Of a DNA stretch of 19,865 nt, positions 13,005 through 19,840 are shown in pieces. The stretch is taken from contig CAJMHR010000040.1 of the NCBI GenBank assembly GCA_905213265.1, positions 1-19,865 on the forward strand, read 5' to 3'. A program made the translations under genes and the position numbers. The stretch's first letter is position 1, and every line of letters starts with the position of its first letter. The notes beneath the pieces are model-generated. The model saw only the letters and a program-made list of their open reading frames with translations, did not search any database and was not told the DNA's origin. The DNA comes from an uncultured Collinsella sp. (GTDB taxonomy: Bacteria; Actinomycetota; Coriobacteriia; Coriobacteriales; Coriobacteriaceae).

Positions 13005-14090
13005 TTAGGCCAGGTGCGCGATAACGGCATCGGCAAAGGCCTGCGTGCCCACAGCGCCCTCAACGGAGCCGGTCTGGGCACGACGAACGTCGCCGGTAAC
13101 CTGCTCACCCTCGTCGAGCGTGGCAGAAACGGCGGCGCGAATGCGATTGGCCGCGTCGTTCTCGCCCAGGTGATCGAGCATCATGGCCGCAGACAGAATC
13201 TCGGCCGTGGGGTTAGCGATATCCTGGCCAGCGATATCGGGCGCGGAGCCGTGCGTCGCCTCGAAGATGGCGCAGTCGGCACCGATGTTGGAGCCGGGGG
13301 CCATCCCTAAGCCGCCCACCAGGCCGGCGCACAGGTCGCTCACGATGTCGCCGTACAGGTTGGGCAGCACCAGGACATCGAAGTCGTTGGGGTTCTGGAC
13401 CAGGCCCATGCAGGTGGCGTCGACAATCTTGTCGTTGAACTCGATATCGGGATAGTTGGCGGCCACCTCGCGCGCAACGCGCAGGAACAGACCATCGGTC
13501 GCCTTCATGATGTTGGCCTTATGCACGGCCGTCACCTTTTTGCGGCCGCAGCGGCGGGCGTACTCAAAGGCGTACTCCACAATGCGGCGGCTCTTGGCGA
13601 TGGAAATCGGCTTAATTGAGATGGCGGAATCCGCGGCGAAGGTCTTCTGGCCCGAGCGCTCGACGAGCTGCGAGAGCTCCTCGACCTCGGCAGCGCCCTC
13701 ATCGAACTCGATGCCGGCGTAGAGGTCCTCGGTGTTCTCGCGCACGATGACCAGGTCGACGTCGCGGAAGCGCGAGCCGTCGCCCGGCTGCGACAGGCAG
13801 GGGCGCACGCAGGCATACAGGTCGAAGTGCTTGCGCAGGGCCACGTTGACGCTGCGGAAACCCGTACCGACCGGCGTGGTGATGGGGCCCTTGATGGCAA
13901 CCTTGGTCTCGGCGACCGCATCGAGCACGTGCTGGGGCAGCGGCGCGCCAAACTCGTCCATGACGCCGGCGCCGGCCTCCTGGACGTTCCAATTGATCTG
14001 GACACCGGTAGCCTCGACCACGCGGCGCATGGCCTGCGTAATCTCGGGACCGATACCGTCACCGGGGATCATGACTACATCGTGCGCCAT
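13005..14090 (-). CDS. icd: Isocitrate dehydrogenase (probably NAD-dependent), isocitrate/isopropylmalate dehydrogenase family
   Basis: The 361-residue product opens with VVMIPGDGIGPEI and has the substrate-binding stretch SVNVALRKHFDLYACVRP (80-97). It also has ENTEDLYAGIE (Tyr124), VHKANIMK (Lys191), the metal aspartates near 224, 248 and 252 (DATCMG, NLYGDIVSDL), and the cofactor loop ATHGSAPDIAG...ANPTA. RSVNVALRK is typical of isocitrate dehydrogenases of the short, NAD-type subfamily; isopropylmalate dehydrogenases differ there. It would oxidatively decarboxylate isocitrate to 2-oxoglutarate. It is the last gene of a four-gene cluster, 6 nt after the HEAT-repeat gene, and its ribosome-binding site GAGGAG lies inside that gene's end. 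Confidence 0.88.
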   Translation of the reverse strand: MAHDVVMIPGDGIGPEITQAMRRVVEATGVQINWNVQEAGAGVMDEFGAPLPQHVLDAVAETKVAIKGPITTPVGTGFRSVNVALRKHFDLYACVRPCLSQPGDGSRFRDVDLVIVRENTEDLYAGIEFDEGAAEVEELSQLVERSGQKTFAADSAISIKPISIAKSRRIVEYAFEYARRCGRKKVTAVHKANIMKATDGLFLRVAREVAANYPDIEFNDKIVDATCMGLVQNPNDFDVLVLPNLYGDIVSDLCAGLVGGLGMAPGSNIGADCAIFEATHGSAPDIAGQDIANPTAEILSAAMMLDHLGENDAANRIRAAVSATLDEGEQVTGDVRRAQTGSVEGAVGTQAFADAVIAHLA

Positions 14091-14096
14091 AATCTG

Positions 14097-14795
14097 TTAC
14101 TCCTCGTCTTCGGCGTCGTCAGATTTTTTAACGCTAGCACGCTTCTTCTTTTTGGAGAGATCCAGGCCAAAACGTTTAACAAGCATTTCGCAAATCTCGC
14201 TCGAACGGGCCTTGAGATAGCTGCCCTTACCGTTCTCGGCATCGAACTTAAGGCGCAGCGCGAGCTTCTCGGCGACCTCGGCGTCAATCTCGCCCTGGCC
14301 AAACTCGTACAGGCAACCGAGCATGTCGCGATACTCGAGGTCGCCGTGGTAGCACTGGATAGCCTCGTCCAGGATGGGCCAAGCCTCGCGCGAACGCTCG
14401 ACGCTCGTGGCACCCCACACGCACAGCAGGCGGAAGGCGGCATAGCGCAGCGTGGAGGAAATCTCGTCGAACAGCGCGGTCTCGGCGCCCTCAAAGGCAT
14501 CGCCCAGCTGCTCGGGGCAGGTGGTGGCGAGCGCCGCAAGGGCATCGAGGGCCTCCCAGCGGGTCTGAGCCTCGGGGCGGTCAAGTGCCTCGATCAACGC
14601 GGGTACGCAGGGCACGACGCGCTGCGGATCGCGCTCGGCAAGCAGGTGCAGCACGCGGGCGGCAAACTGACGGATGCGGCGCGTGGGGCAGCCGAGCTCC
14701 TTGACCAGACGGTCGACGGCGTTCTCGTTCTCCTCTGCCAGCTGAAGCTGTGCCAGCTCCTCATCGGTGAGCTGTTCTTCCTTGTTTTCTGCCAT
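14097..14795 (-). CDS. HEAT-repeat domain protein
   Basis: The 232-residue product has helical repeats typical of HEAT proteins between about 25 and 130: VDRLVKELGCPTRRIRQFAA, VPALIEALDRPEAQTRWEAL and DEISSTLRYAAFRLL. A helical region to about 205 follows, then a Lys-rich and acidic tail (KKKKRASVKKSDDAEDEE). HEAT repeats are protein-binding scaffolds. No catalytic motif is visible and the function is unknown. It sits 6 nt before icd and 15 nt after a small membrane protein gene, so partners may be encoded beside it. AAGAGGT lies 5-6 nt before the ATG at 14795. Confidence 0.82.
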   Translation of the reverse strand: MAENKEEQLTDEELAQLQLAEENENAVDRLVKELGCPTRRIRQFAARVLHLLAERDPQRVVPCVPALIEALDRPEAQTRWEALDALAALATTCPEQLGDAFEGAETALFDEISSTLRYAAFRLLCVWGATSVERSREAWPILDEAIQCYHGDLEYRDMLGCLYEFGQGEIDAEVAEKLALRLKFDAENGKGSYLKARSSEICEMLVKRFGLDLSKKKKRASVKKSDDAEDEE

Positions 14796-14810
14796 AGTTA
14801 CCTCTTCTTA

Positions 14811-15239
14811 CTATTTCTTAGCGTGCTTGCCAGCACCCTTGCTGTCATCGGTGACCGAGATGAGCTGTCGGTCGGCCGCGCCATTGTGACGCGCACGGCG
14901 ACGCTCCTCGGCGTCGCCCGCGTCGGCGGCGGCGCGGTGAGCCTTGTTGACGTTAAAGACCTCGTCGTGCTTGCGCCACGGACCGACGGACTCGCCAAAG
15001 CTCATCTTAAGGCCGGCGATAAAGCCGCCGAGCCAGCCGATCGGCGCAAACTGCACCAGCGGGAACAGCGAGAACACCCAGGTCAGTAGAACGACTGCCG
15101 CCGCGCCTGCAAAATTGGCAATCCAGTAGTCGCGCTTGGTGATCACGCGCTTTTCGCAGGCCCACTGGCCGCACAAAAAGCCAATGTAGATCGCAAAGAG
15201 AAAGAGCACCAGTGCAAGCACCACGAACGTCCAGCTCAT
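14811..15239 (-). CDS. Small membrane protein of unknown function
   Basis: The 142-residue product has membrane helices at about 4-23 (FVVLALVLFLFAIYIGFLCG) and about 38-58 (ANFAGAAAVVLLTWVFSLF). A hydrophobic Gly-rich segment (GWLGGFIAGLKMSFG) follows, and then a highly charged, probably cytoplasmic tail rich in Arg, Asp and Lys. I do not recognise a family. The ATG at 15239 has GGGGAG upstream and lies 5 nt after the stop of the reductase gene; the in-frame upstream ATG-like start at 15275 would overlap that gene. It belongs to the reductase-HEAT-icd cluster. Confidence 0.78.
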   Translation of the reverse strand: MSWTFVVLALVLFLFAIYIGFLCGQWACEKRVITKRDYWIANFAGAAAVVLLTWVFSLFPLVQFAPIGWLGGFIAGLKMSFGESVGPWRKHDEVFNVNKAHRAAADAGDAEERRRARHNGAADRQLISVTDDSKGAGKHAKK

Positions 15240-15244
15240 GGGCG

Positions 15245-16324
15245 CTACTCCCCGTGATGGTGGCCGCAGCAGCACTCGTAGCCGTCGTCATGGCCGTGGC
15301 CGCCGCAGCACTCGTGGTCCTCGCCGTGATGGTGACCGCAACCGCACTCATGGTCGTCGCCGTGCTCGCCGCAACCGCAGCCTTCCTCGTGAGCGCCATG
15401 CTCCTCGGGACGATACTGCGACCAGTCCAGACCGGCGGCGATGGCGTCGGCCTCCTCCTTGTAGAGTACCGTGATGGCCTGGGTGCCCAGCTTGGCGCCG
15501 CCGATGGCGTCGAGCATGTCATAGAGCGTAAAGGCCACGTCGGCGCCGGGCAGCGCGAGCTCGCGATCGTCGGCGTAGGCGAGCGCCAGGCGCAGGTCCT
15601 TGATGAAGTGCTCGACCATAAAGCCGGGCTTGTAGTCGCCGTCGAGCGCCTTGGGAGCCAGGCTCTCCATGGCGCCGGACTTGCCGGTACCGCCCAGGAT
15701 CATCTGGCGGGTCTTCTCCAGATCGAGGCCGCTCAGCTCGGCAAATGCCATGGCGTCTGCCATGCCGACCATGCAGGCGCCCAGCGACACCTGGTTGGCG
15801 AGCTTGGCAGCCTGGCCCTTGCCGGCGCCGTCGAAGCAGCAGATGGTTGCCGCAAAGGTGGAAAGGATATCGCGAACCGGAGCGATATCGTTCTCGGTGG
15901 CGCCCACGATAGCCGTAAGCGTGCCGGCGATAGCTCCCGACTCGCCGCCGGTGACGGGGCAGTCAAACGCCATGCGGCCGGAAACCTGGGCGGCCTCGGC
16001 AATGTCACGGGCGAGCTCGGGCGAGCTCGTGGTGAGGTCGATCAGGACCGCGCCGGGCTTAGTGCACGCGAGCAGGCCGTCGCCCGCCAGGTAGAGCTCC
16101 TCGACCTCGGAGGGATAGCCCAACATGGTAAAGACGACGTCGGCGTTCGCCACGGCATCTGCCGGCGTATCGGCCCAAGCGGCACCGCGCTCGATAAGCG
16201 TGGCGGCCTTGGACTTGGTGCGGTTGTTGACCGTGACGGGATAGCCGGCGTCCAGAATGTGGCCGGCGATGGGGGCACCCATGATTCCGGTGCCGATAAA
16301 TGCGACAGAGAGCTTGTTTGCCAT
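15245..16324 (-). CDS. 3-hydroxyisobutyrate dehydrogenase-family reductase with His/Cys-rich C-terminal tail
   Basis: Residues 1-300 form a standard beta-hydroxyacid dehydrogenase. A Rossmann loop GTGIMG (11-16) is followed by NNRT after the second strand, which leans toward NADP. The substrate loop is DCPVTGGESGA (121-131) and the catalytic Lys174 is in GQAAKLANQ, as in GarR and MmsB. The likely substrates are small hydroxyacids or semialdehydes such as tartronate semialdehyde; the exact one cannot be told. Residues 307-359 are a tail with 13 His and 9 Cys in 53 residues, built from repeats like HECGCGHHHGE and YECCCGHHHGE, which is not part of the family. AAGGAAAGG precedes the ATG. It leads a tight cluster with gaps of 5, 15 and 6 nt. 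Confidence 0.9.
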   Translation of the reverse strand: MANKLSVAFIGTGIMGAPIAGHILDAGYPVTVNNRTKSKAATLIERGAAWADTPADAVANADVVFTMLGYPSEVEELYLAGDGLLACTKPGAVLIDLTTSSPELARDIAEAAQVSGRMAFDCPVTGGESGAIAGTLTAIVGATENDIAPVRDILSTFAATICCFDGAGKGQAAKLANQVSLGACMVGMADAMAFAELSGLDLEKTRQMILGGTGKSGAMESLAPKALDGDYKPGFMVEHFIKDLRLALAYADDRELALPGADVAFTLYDMLDAIGGAKLGTQAITVLYKEEADAIAAGLDWSQYRPEEHGAHEEGCGCGEHGDDHECGCGHHHGEDHECCGGHGHDDGYECCCGHHHGE

Positions 16325-16422
16325 GAAACCTTTCCTTTTGGGTTGGGTGTTGTTACCAGGTTGAATACTCGGTGCCAGCGTTTGGGCTGTGAGTTGGGAT
16401 CGATTACGGCCGCGTTACTTGC

Positions 16423-17376
16423 CTACTGGCCGCGCACGCGACGGGCGATGCGGTCGGAAAGCGACGCCTTGTCGGCGCGGTTCTTACCCCAAAACGCGCA
16501 GGCCACCATGCCGGGGCCCACGTGCGAGCCAATGGTGGGGCCCACGGAGCTGCGAATGATCGTGACGTCGGCGCAGCCCTCCTCCTTGCGGATGGCGGCT
16601 TCGAGCCAGTCACCGTCCTTTTCGGCATCGGCCGTCATGATGGCGATGGGCATGGTGCGGTCGGGCACGTAGTTCTCGCGGAACGACTTGAGGATGGACT
16701 TGAGCGCCTTCTTGCGGCCGCGGTTGACACCGATCAGCGACAGCGAGCCGGCAAGGTCGTAGGAGAGTTCGGGCTTGACATCGAGCTTTGCCGTGAGCTG
16801 AGCCGCCGCGGGCGGAATGCGGCCGCCGGCAGCCAGTGCGTCGAAGCTCTCGAGCGTAAAGTAGCCGTGGACGTAGGTCTTTGCCTCGTTTGCCCAATCG
16901 ACCAGCTGCTTGGCGGTCAGTCCCGCCGAACGCTGACGCACGGCCTCGAGCGCCAAGAGCGCGCCGGTCGCGCAGGGCAACGCGTTGTCGACCACGTACA
17001 GCTCAAAGTTGGGATACTCGGCACGCACGGCGTCCGCCGCCTGACACGCGGAGTTGTAGCTCGACGACAACGCCGAGGTAAAGCACAGGTAGACCGTGGG
17101 CGTGCCCTCTTTGGCGCACTCGGTAAAGAACTCGATATAGCGACCGAGCGACACAGCCGAGGTGGACACGCGGGCACCGGCGCGCATGCGATCGTAGAAC
17201 TCCTTGGGTGTGATGCTCGACCAGATATCGTCCGTGCGCTCCTCGCCATCGATAATGAAGGGGAAACCCAGGATATCGACATCGAGGTTCGCGGCGACCT
17301 CGGGGCTAAAGTCGCAGCAGGTATCGACGACGATGCGGCAGCGGTCAGAATGGCCGGTAGATGCAGCCTTGTCCAT
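16423..17376 (-). CDS. DegV family fatty-acid-binding protein
   Basis: The 317-residue product is a DegV/FakB-type protein. It has IVVDTCCDFSPEVAANLDVDILGF near the start, VSTSAVSLGRYIEFF, a CFTSALSSSYNSA loop whose serines bind the fatty-acid carboxylate in the family, and the C-terminal SSVGPTIGSHVGPGMVACAF. FakB proteins present fatty acids to the kinase FakA; no fakA is in the window, so the lipid role rests on family knowledge. Asp-Thr-Cys-Cys replaces the commoner DSTAD start. The ATG at 17376 has AAGGAG 8 nt upstream; the TTG at 17379 is too close to it. A hairpin with six T residues lies just before this ribosome-binding site. Confidence 0.93.
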   Translation of the reverse strand: MDKAASTGHSDRCRIVVDTCCDFSPEVAANLDVDILGFPFIIDGEERTDDIWSSITPKEFYDRMRAGARVSTSAVSLGRYIEFFTECAKEGTPTVYLCFTSALSSSYNSACQAADAVRAEYPNFELYVVDNALPCATGALLALEAVRQRSAGLTAKQLVDWANEAKTYVHGYFTLESFDALAAGGRIPPAAAQLTAKLDVKPELSYDLAGSLSLIGVNRGRKKALKSILKSFRENYVPDRTMPIAIMTADAEKDGDWLEAAIRKEEGCADVTIIRSSVGPTIGSHVGPGMVACAFWGKNRADKASLSDRIARRVRGQ

Positions 17377-17394
17377 CAAAGCGACTCCTTACGT

Positions 17395-17427
17395 AAAAAA
17401 GGCGACCACCCGCATGGGATGGCCGCC
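17395..17427 (-). terminator. Terminator or attenuator between hpf and degV
   Basis: The region 17401-17427 folds as GGCG-CCA-CC pairing with GG-TGG-CGCC, with a few mismatches, and is followed on the minus strand by TTTTTT (17400-17395). Only 18 nt separate the T run from the degV start codon. A separate perfect hairpin, CGTTAAC/GTTAACG (17431-17437, 17446-17452), lies just before it. Confidence 0.85.
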
Positions 17428-17456
17428 AACCGTTAACTCATGCAAGTTAACGTATT

Positions 17457-18041
17457 TTACTCGTCAAGTGTTTCGATGCGGGGCTTGATGATGCCATATC
17501 CACCATTCTTACGGTGATACACCACATTGATAAGGCCGGTCGTCGCGTTCTCGAACACGTAGAAGTCGTGGCCAAGCAGATCGGTCTGCACCAGCGCCTG
17601 CTCCTCAGTCATCGGGGTGACGTCGATAACCTTCTCGCGGACGAGCAGGTCGTCCTCTTCCTCGGGCAGCAGCAGGTCGGCCAGATCCTCGACGCGCTCG
17701 ACCGGCGCGACATCCGCGGCGCTGGCACCGCCCTGGCGGTTGTCCACGACCTTGGTCTTGAACTTGCGCAGCTGGCGGGTGACCTTATCGGCGGAGAGGT
17801 CGATGGCGGCGTACATATCTGCACCGTGCTCGGCAACGCGAATCACCGAACCGCGGGCACGAACCGTGACCTCGACGATTGCCGGGTTGGGGTTCGAGGG
17901 GTTCTTCTCATAGCGAAGTACAACGTCGACCGTCATGGGCTCGATATCGAAAACCTTGAGCGCCTCGCCGATCTTCTCATCCACATGCGCACGCAGAGCA
18001 TCGGTTACCGTCGTCTTGCGTCCAGAAACCTTGATATCCAT
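17457..18041 (-). CDS. hpf: Ribosome hibernation promoting factor, long form (HPF/RaiA)
   Basis: The 194-residue product has the HPF/YfiA domain at 1-100. It begins MDIKVSGRKTTVTDALRAHV and includes VDVVLRYEKN and the helix AAIDLSADKVTRQLRKFK. After an acidic linker comes the C-terminal dimerisation domain at about 135-190, with ALVQTDLLGHDFYVFENA and VVYHRKNGGYGIIKP. Long HPF dimerises 70S ribosomes into inactive 100S particles in stationary phase. I start at the ATG at 18041, with GGAG upstream; the frame extends to 18101 but those residues do not fit the family. It follows the lipoprotein gene's terminator and is likely transcribed from its own promoter in the 317-bp gap. Confidence 0.96.
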   Translation of the reverse strand: MDIKVSGRKTTVTDALRAHVDEKIGEALKVFDIEPMTVDVVLRYEKNPSNPNPAIVEVTVRARGSVIRVAEHGADMYAAIDLSADKVTRQLRKFKTKVVDNRQGGASAADVAPVERVEDLADLLLPEEEDDLLVREKVIDVTPMTEEQALVQTDLLGHDFYVFENATTGLINVVYHRKNGGYGIIKPRIETLDE

Positions 18042-18162
18042 ACGTGGCTCCAATCTGCCTCGGGGACTTACTGTACTGGCTATGTACCCATTGCCGTGCA
18101 TTTAATCACGCGGATTCCTAAAGACCCGAATAACGATTGCTTGATACCGCATACCGAAGTCT

Positions 18163-18186
18163 CGCACTTTTCTGTGGCAAAGTGCG
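18163..18186. repeat. 8-bp palindrome upstream of hpf
   Basis: CGCACTTT (18163-18170) and AAAGTGCG (18179-18186) are perfect arms around an 8-nt centre, about 120 bp before the hpf start. There is no T run, so an operator is more likely than a terminator. Confidence 0.55.
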
Positions 18187-18257
18187 CTATAGGAGGGAGC
18201 CGACAGATTTGTATTTGGTCCCAAAAATTGGCTTTGACCTGCTGATTTTATAGGGAT

Positions 18258-18292
18258 GAAAAAGCCGGGCTCCCCTATTGGGGAAGCCCGGC
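18258..18292 (-). terminator. Rho-independent terminator of the lipoprotein gene
   Basis: GCCGGGCT-CCCC (18264-18275) pairs with GGGG-AGCCCGGC (18280-18292), with one bulge and a 4-nt loop. TTTTTC follows on the minus strand. It lies about 67 nt after the stop codon. Confidence 0.93.
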
Positions 18293-18358
18293 AGTGCGTG
18301 TTGAAACCGTGAAGAAGTGTCCTTTCCAACGTACAGGAGACACCACCCCTAGCAATAA

Positions 18359-19366
18359 CTAGCTATTGAGTTTGTTAATGTCGTCGTCGGTGATGGTGCC
18401 TTCTTGGCTGGACGATTTGTCCTCGGAGGATGCGGTCTCATTGTTGGAATCGGAGGACTCGCTGCCGGAGGACGTGGTCTCACTGGACTCAGAGTCGCCC
18501 GGCTGCACGTTAGCGCCCGAAACCGTCTTAGTGGTGAGGTCGTAGGGCATCTGGCCGTACCAGACGCAGTGAACCGCCTCGAGCGTGCCGTCGACCGTGA
18601 TGTCGTCGAGGGCATCACTCACGGCACGGCACAGTTCGTCATTGGACGAGAGGCCCGCAACACCAAGCGTCGAGGGCGCCTCGAGCGCACCGACATAGGA
18701 GACCTCGCTCATCAGGCGTGCAAGGTAGCCGCCGGCCGTGGAGTCGCAGATCACATAGTCGACCTCGCCGGACTCGAGCGCCTCAAAGCACTCGTTGATG
18801 TTGGAGTAGGTCTTTTGGTTGGCGGTGATGCTCTGCTTAGCAAGCGCCTCCTGCGAGGCCGAGGACATCTGAACGCCCAGGGTGGACGTGTTAAGGGTAT
18901 CGGTGGAAACGTTTAGCGACCCACCATCGCTAGTTTTACCGAACACGGAAGTGGCATCGTACAGGCAGGTGCCGAGCGAGCTAATGTCCCCGTCCGTGGA
19001 GTTGATCTCGCCGATAAAGATATCGGCCTTTTTGTCGCCGAGCGCGGAACCTGCCGAGGACGCATCGACAAAGGCGACCTTAAGGCCCATGCGGCTTGCG
19101 AGGGCGCGGGCAGCGTCGACTGCATACCCCGTAAGCTCGCCGTCAGCGCCCTGCATCGCCTGCGGCGCATCGGAAGTATCGAGGGCGACCGTCAGGGTTC
19201 CGGGAGTGACCAGGGCATCGTCCGACACCGCCGGCGTGACGGTCTCGTGCTCGATCTGGTCGATCGTAGGAGTCGTGAACGTAGACAGCGGGTTGAACGC
19301 GCATCCGCTCAGGCCCAAAACGGCAATGACCGCTGCGGTCCCAGCACCTAACCGAGCCGCGTGCAT
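18359..19366 (-). CDS. Family-3 solute-binding lipoprotein, orphan
   Basis: The 335-residue product has a lipoprotein signal: Arg5, a hydrophobic core, and lipobox LSGC with Cys22. A periplasmic-binding-protein fold of the amino-acid (SBP_bac_3) type follows from about 55 to 275. It includes GTLTVALDTSDAPQAM, ELTGYAVDAARALASRMGLKV, ADIFIGEINST and ALESGEVDYVICDSTAGGYL. The last 50 residues are Ser/Glu/Thr-rich and disordered. It should bind a small polar solute outside the cell, but no ABC permease or ATPase gene is adjacent. I start at the ATG at 19366, with GAGGGG upstream and a normal-length signal. The ATG at 19384 is possible, and the frame stays open to 19765, which would bury the signal. 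Confidence 0.85.
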   Translation of the reverse strand: MHAARLGAGTAAVIAVLGLSGCAFNPLSTFTTPTIDQIEHETVTPAVSDDALVTPGTLTVALDTSDAPQAMQGADGELTGYAVDAARALASRMGLKVAFVDASSAGSALGDKKADIFIGEINSTDGDISSLGTCLYDATSVFGKTSDGGSLNVSTDTLNTSTLGVQMSSASQEALAKQSITANQKTYSNINECFEALESGEVDYVICDSTAGGYLARLMSEVSYVGALEAPSTLGVAGLSSNDELCRAVSDALDDITVDGTLEAVHCVWYGQMPYDLTTKTVSGANVQPGDSESSETTSSGSESSDSNNETASSEDKSSSQEGTITDDDINKLNS

Positions 19367-19715
19367 CAAGCTGCCCCTCACCATGTCCACTACCCTGCCT
19401 TCTGTGTCGTATACGATCCGTGCGTTGCGCGGAATATCAGGTTGTTCCCACCAGCTGACCTGGTATTTGACCCCACACTTGCGCACCGGGGTGTTTGCTC
19501 GGGAGGCCGCAGCCACCTTCACGACTGACCCGCTCGCCCGCGAGGCGGTATTGCCCCAAAGAAAGTAGAACGGACGGTGCGGCTTACATCTAGGACGCGC
19601 CATGATCGCGCCGCGCGCACGCGGTCGCTTACGTGGATCCCTTTGACCGCGTCTGTCTTGGACTAGGACGGGCATTTCGTCCGTCCGCAACCACAGCCTG
19701 GCAGGAACGTAGCGC

Positions 19716-19744
19716 ATTATAGCTAAGTTCAAGCTAAAGTTTAA
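19716..19744 (-). promoter_or_regulatory. Promoter of the lipoprotein transcript
   Basis: On the minus strand a perfect TATAAT (19721-19716) is preceded by a 17-nt spacer and TTAAAC (19744-19739), in a locally A+T-rich stretch that stands out from the G+C-rich surroundings. The expected transcription start is near 19709, about 340 nt before the chosen start codon. Confidence 0.65.
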
Positions 19745-19813
19745 GGTTAGGGGCGTCATTCGCATCGCGAGTACAGATTTCGCAGGTCGGAGCGGGCTAT
19801 TCGTGCCCCTATC

Positions 19814-19840
19814 AAAACCACCCCTAAAAGGGGTGGTTTG
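19814..19840. terminator. Terminator at the right edge
   Basis: AAACCACCCCT (19815-19825) and AGGGGTGGTTT (19829-19839) form a perfect 11-bp stem with a 3-nt loop. Short T runs follow in both directions (TTTTG on minus, TTTGCTCTT on plus). It most likely ends a minus-strand gene beyond the right edge and isolates the lipoprotein promoter. Confidence 0.8.

Larger units (their letters stand above)
18042..18358. other. 317-bp intergenic region upstream of hpf
   Basis: No gene is supported. It holds the lipoprotein terminator on its right side and, nearer hpf, a perfect 8-bp palindrome (18163-18186) plus a smaller one, TTTGG-TC-CCAAA (18214-18225). I see no convincing -35/-10 pair, although TATAGC on the minus strand near 18187-18192 is a candidate -10. 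Confidence 0.5.

Noticed and set aside
13827..15089. 420-codon plus-strand open frame
   Set aside because: Runs antisense across three real genes (icd, HEAT-repeat and membrane protein), so it cannot be a gene of its own.
15212..16672. 486-codon plus-strand open frame
   Set aside because: Antisense to the reductase gene and the end of degV; no motif or ribosome-binding site supports it.
19447..19465. ACCAGGTCAG on the minus strand as part of a 4.5S/SRP RNA
   Set aside because: The ten bases match the SRP loop by chance; the following GGAAGCAGCC segment and long pairing arms are missing.
19367..19765. N-terminal extension of the lipoprotein to 468 residues
   Set aside because: It would place the lipoprotein signal and lipobox at residue 155. 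The ATG at 19366 gives a normal signal peptide and has a ribosome-binding site.
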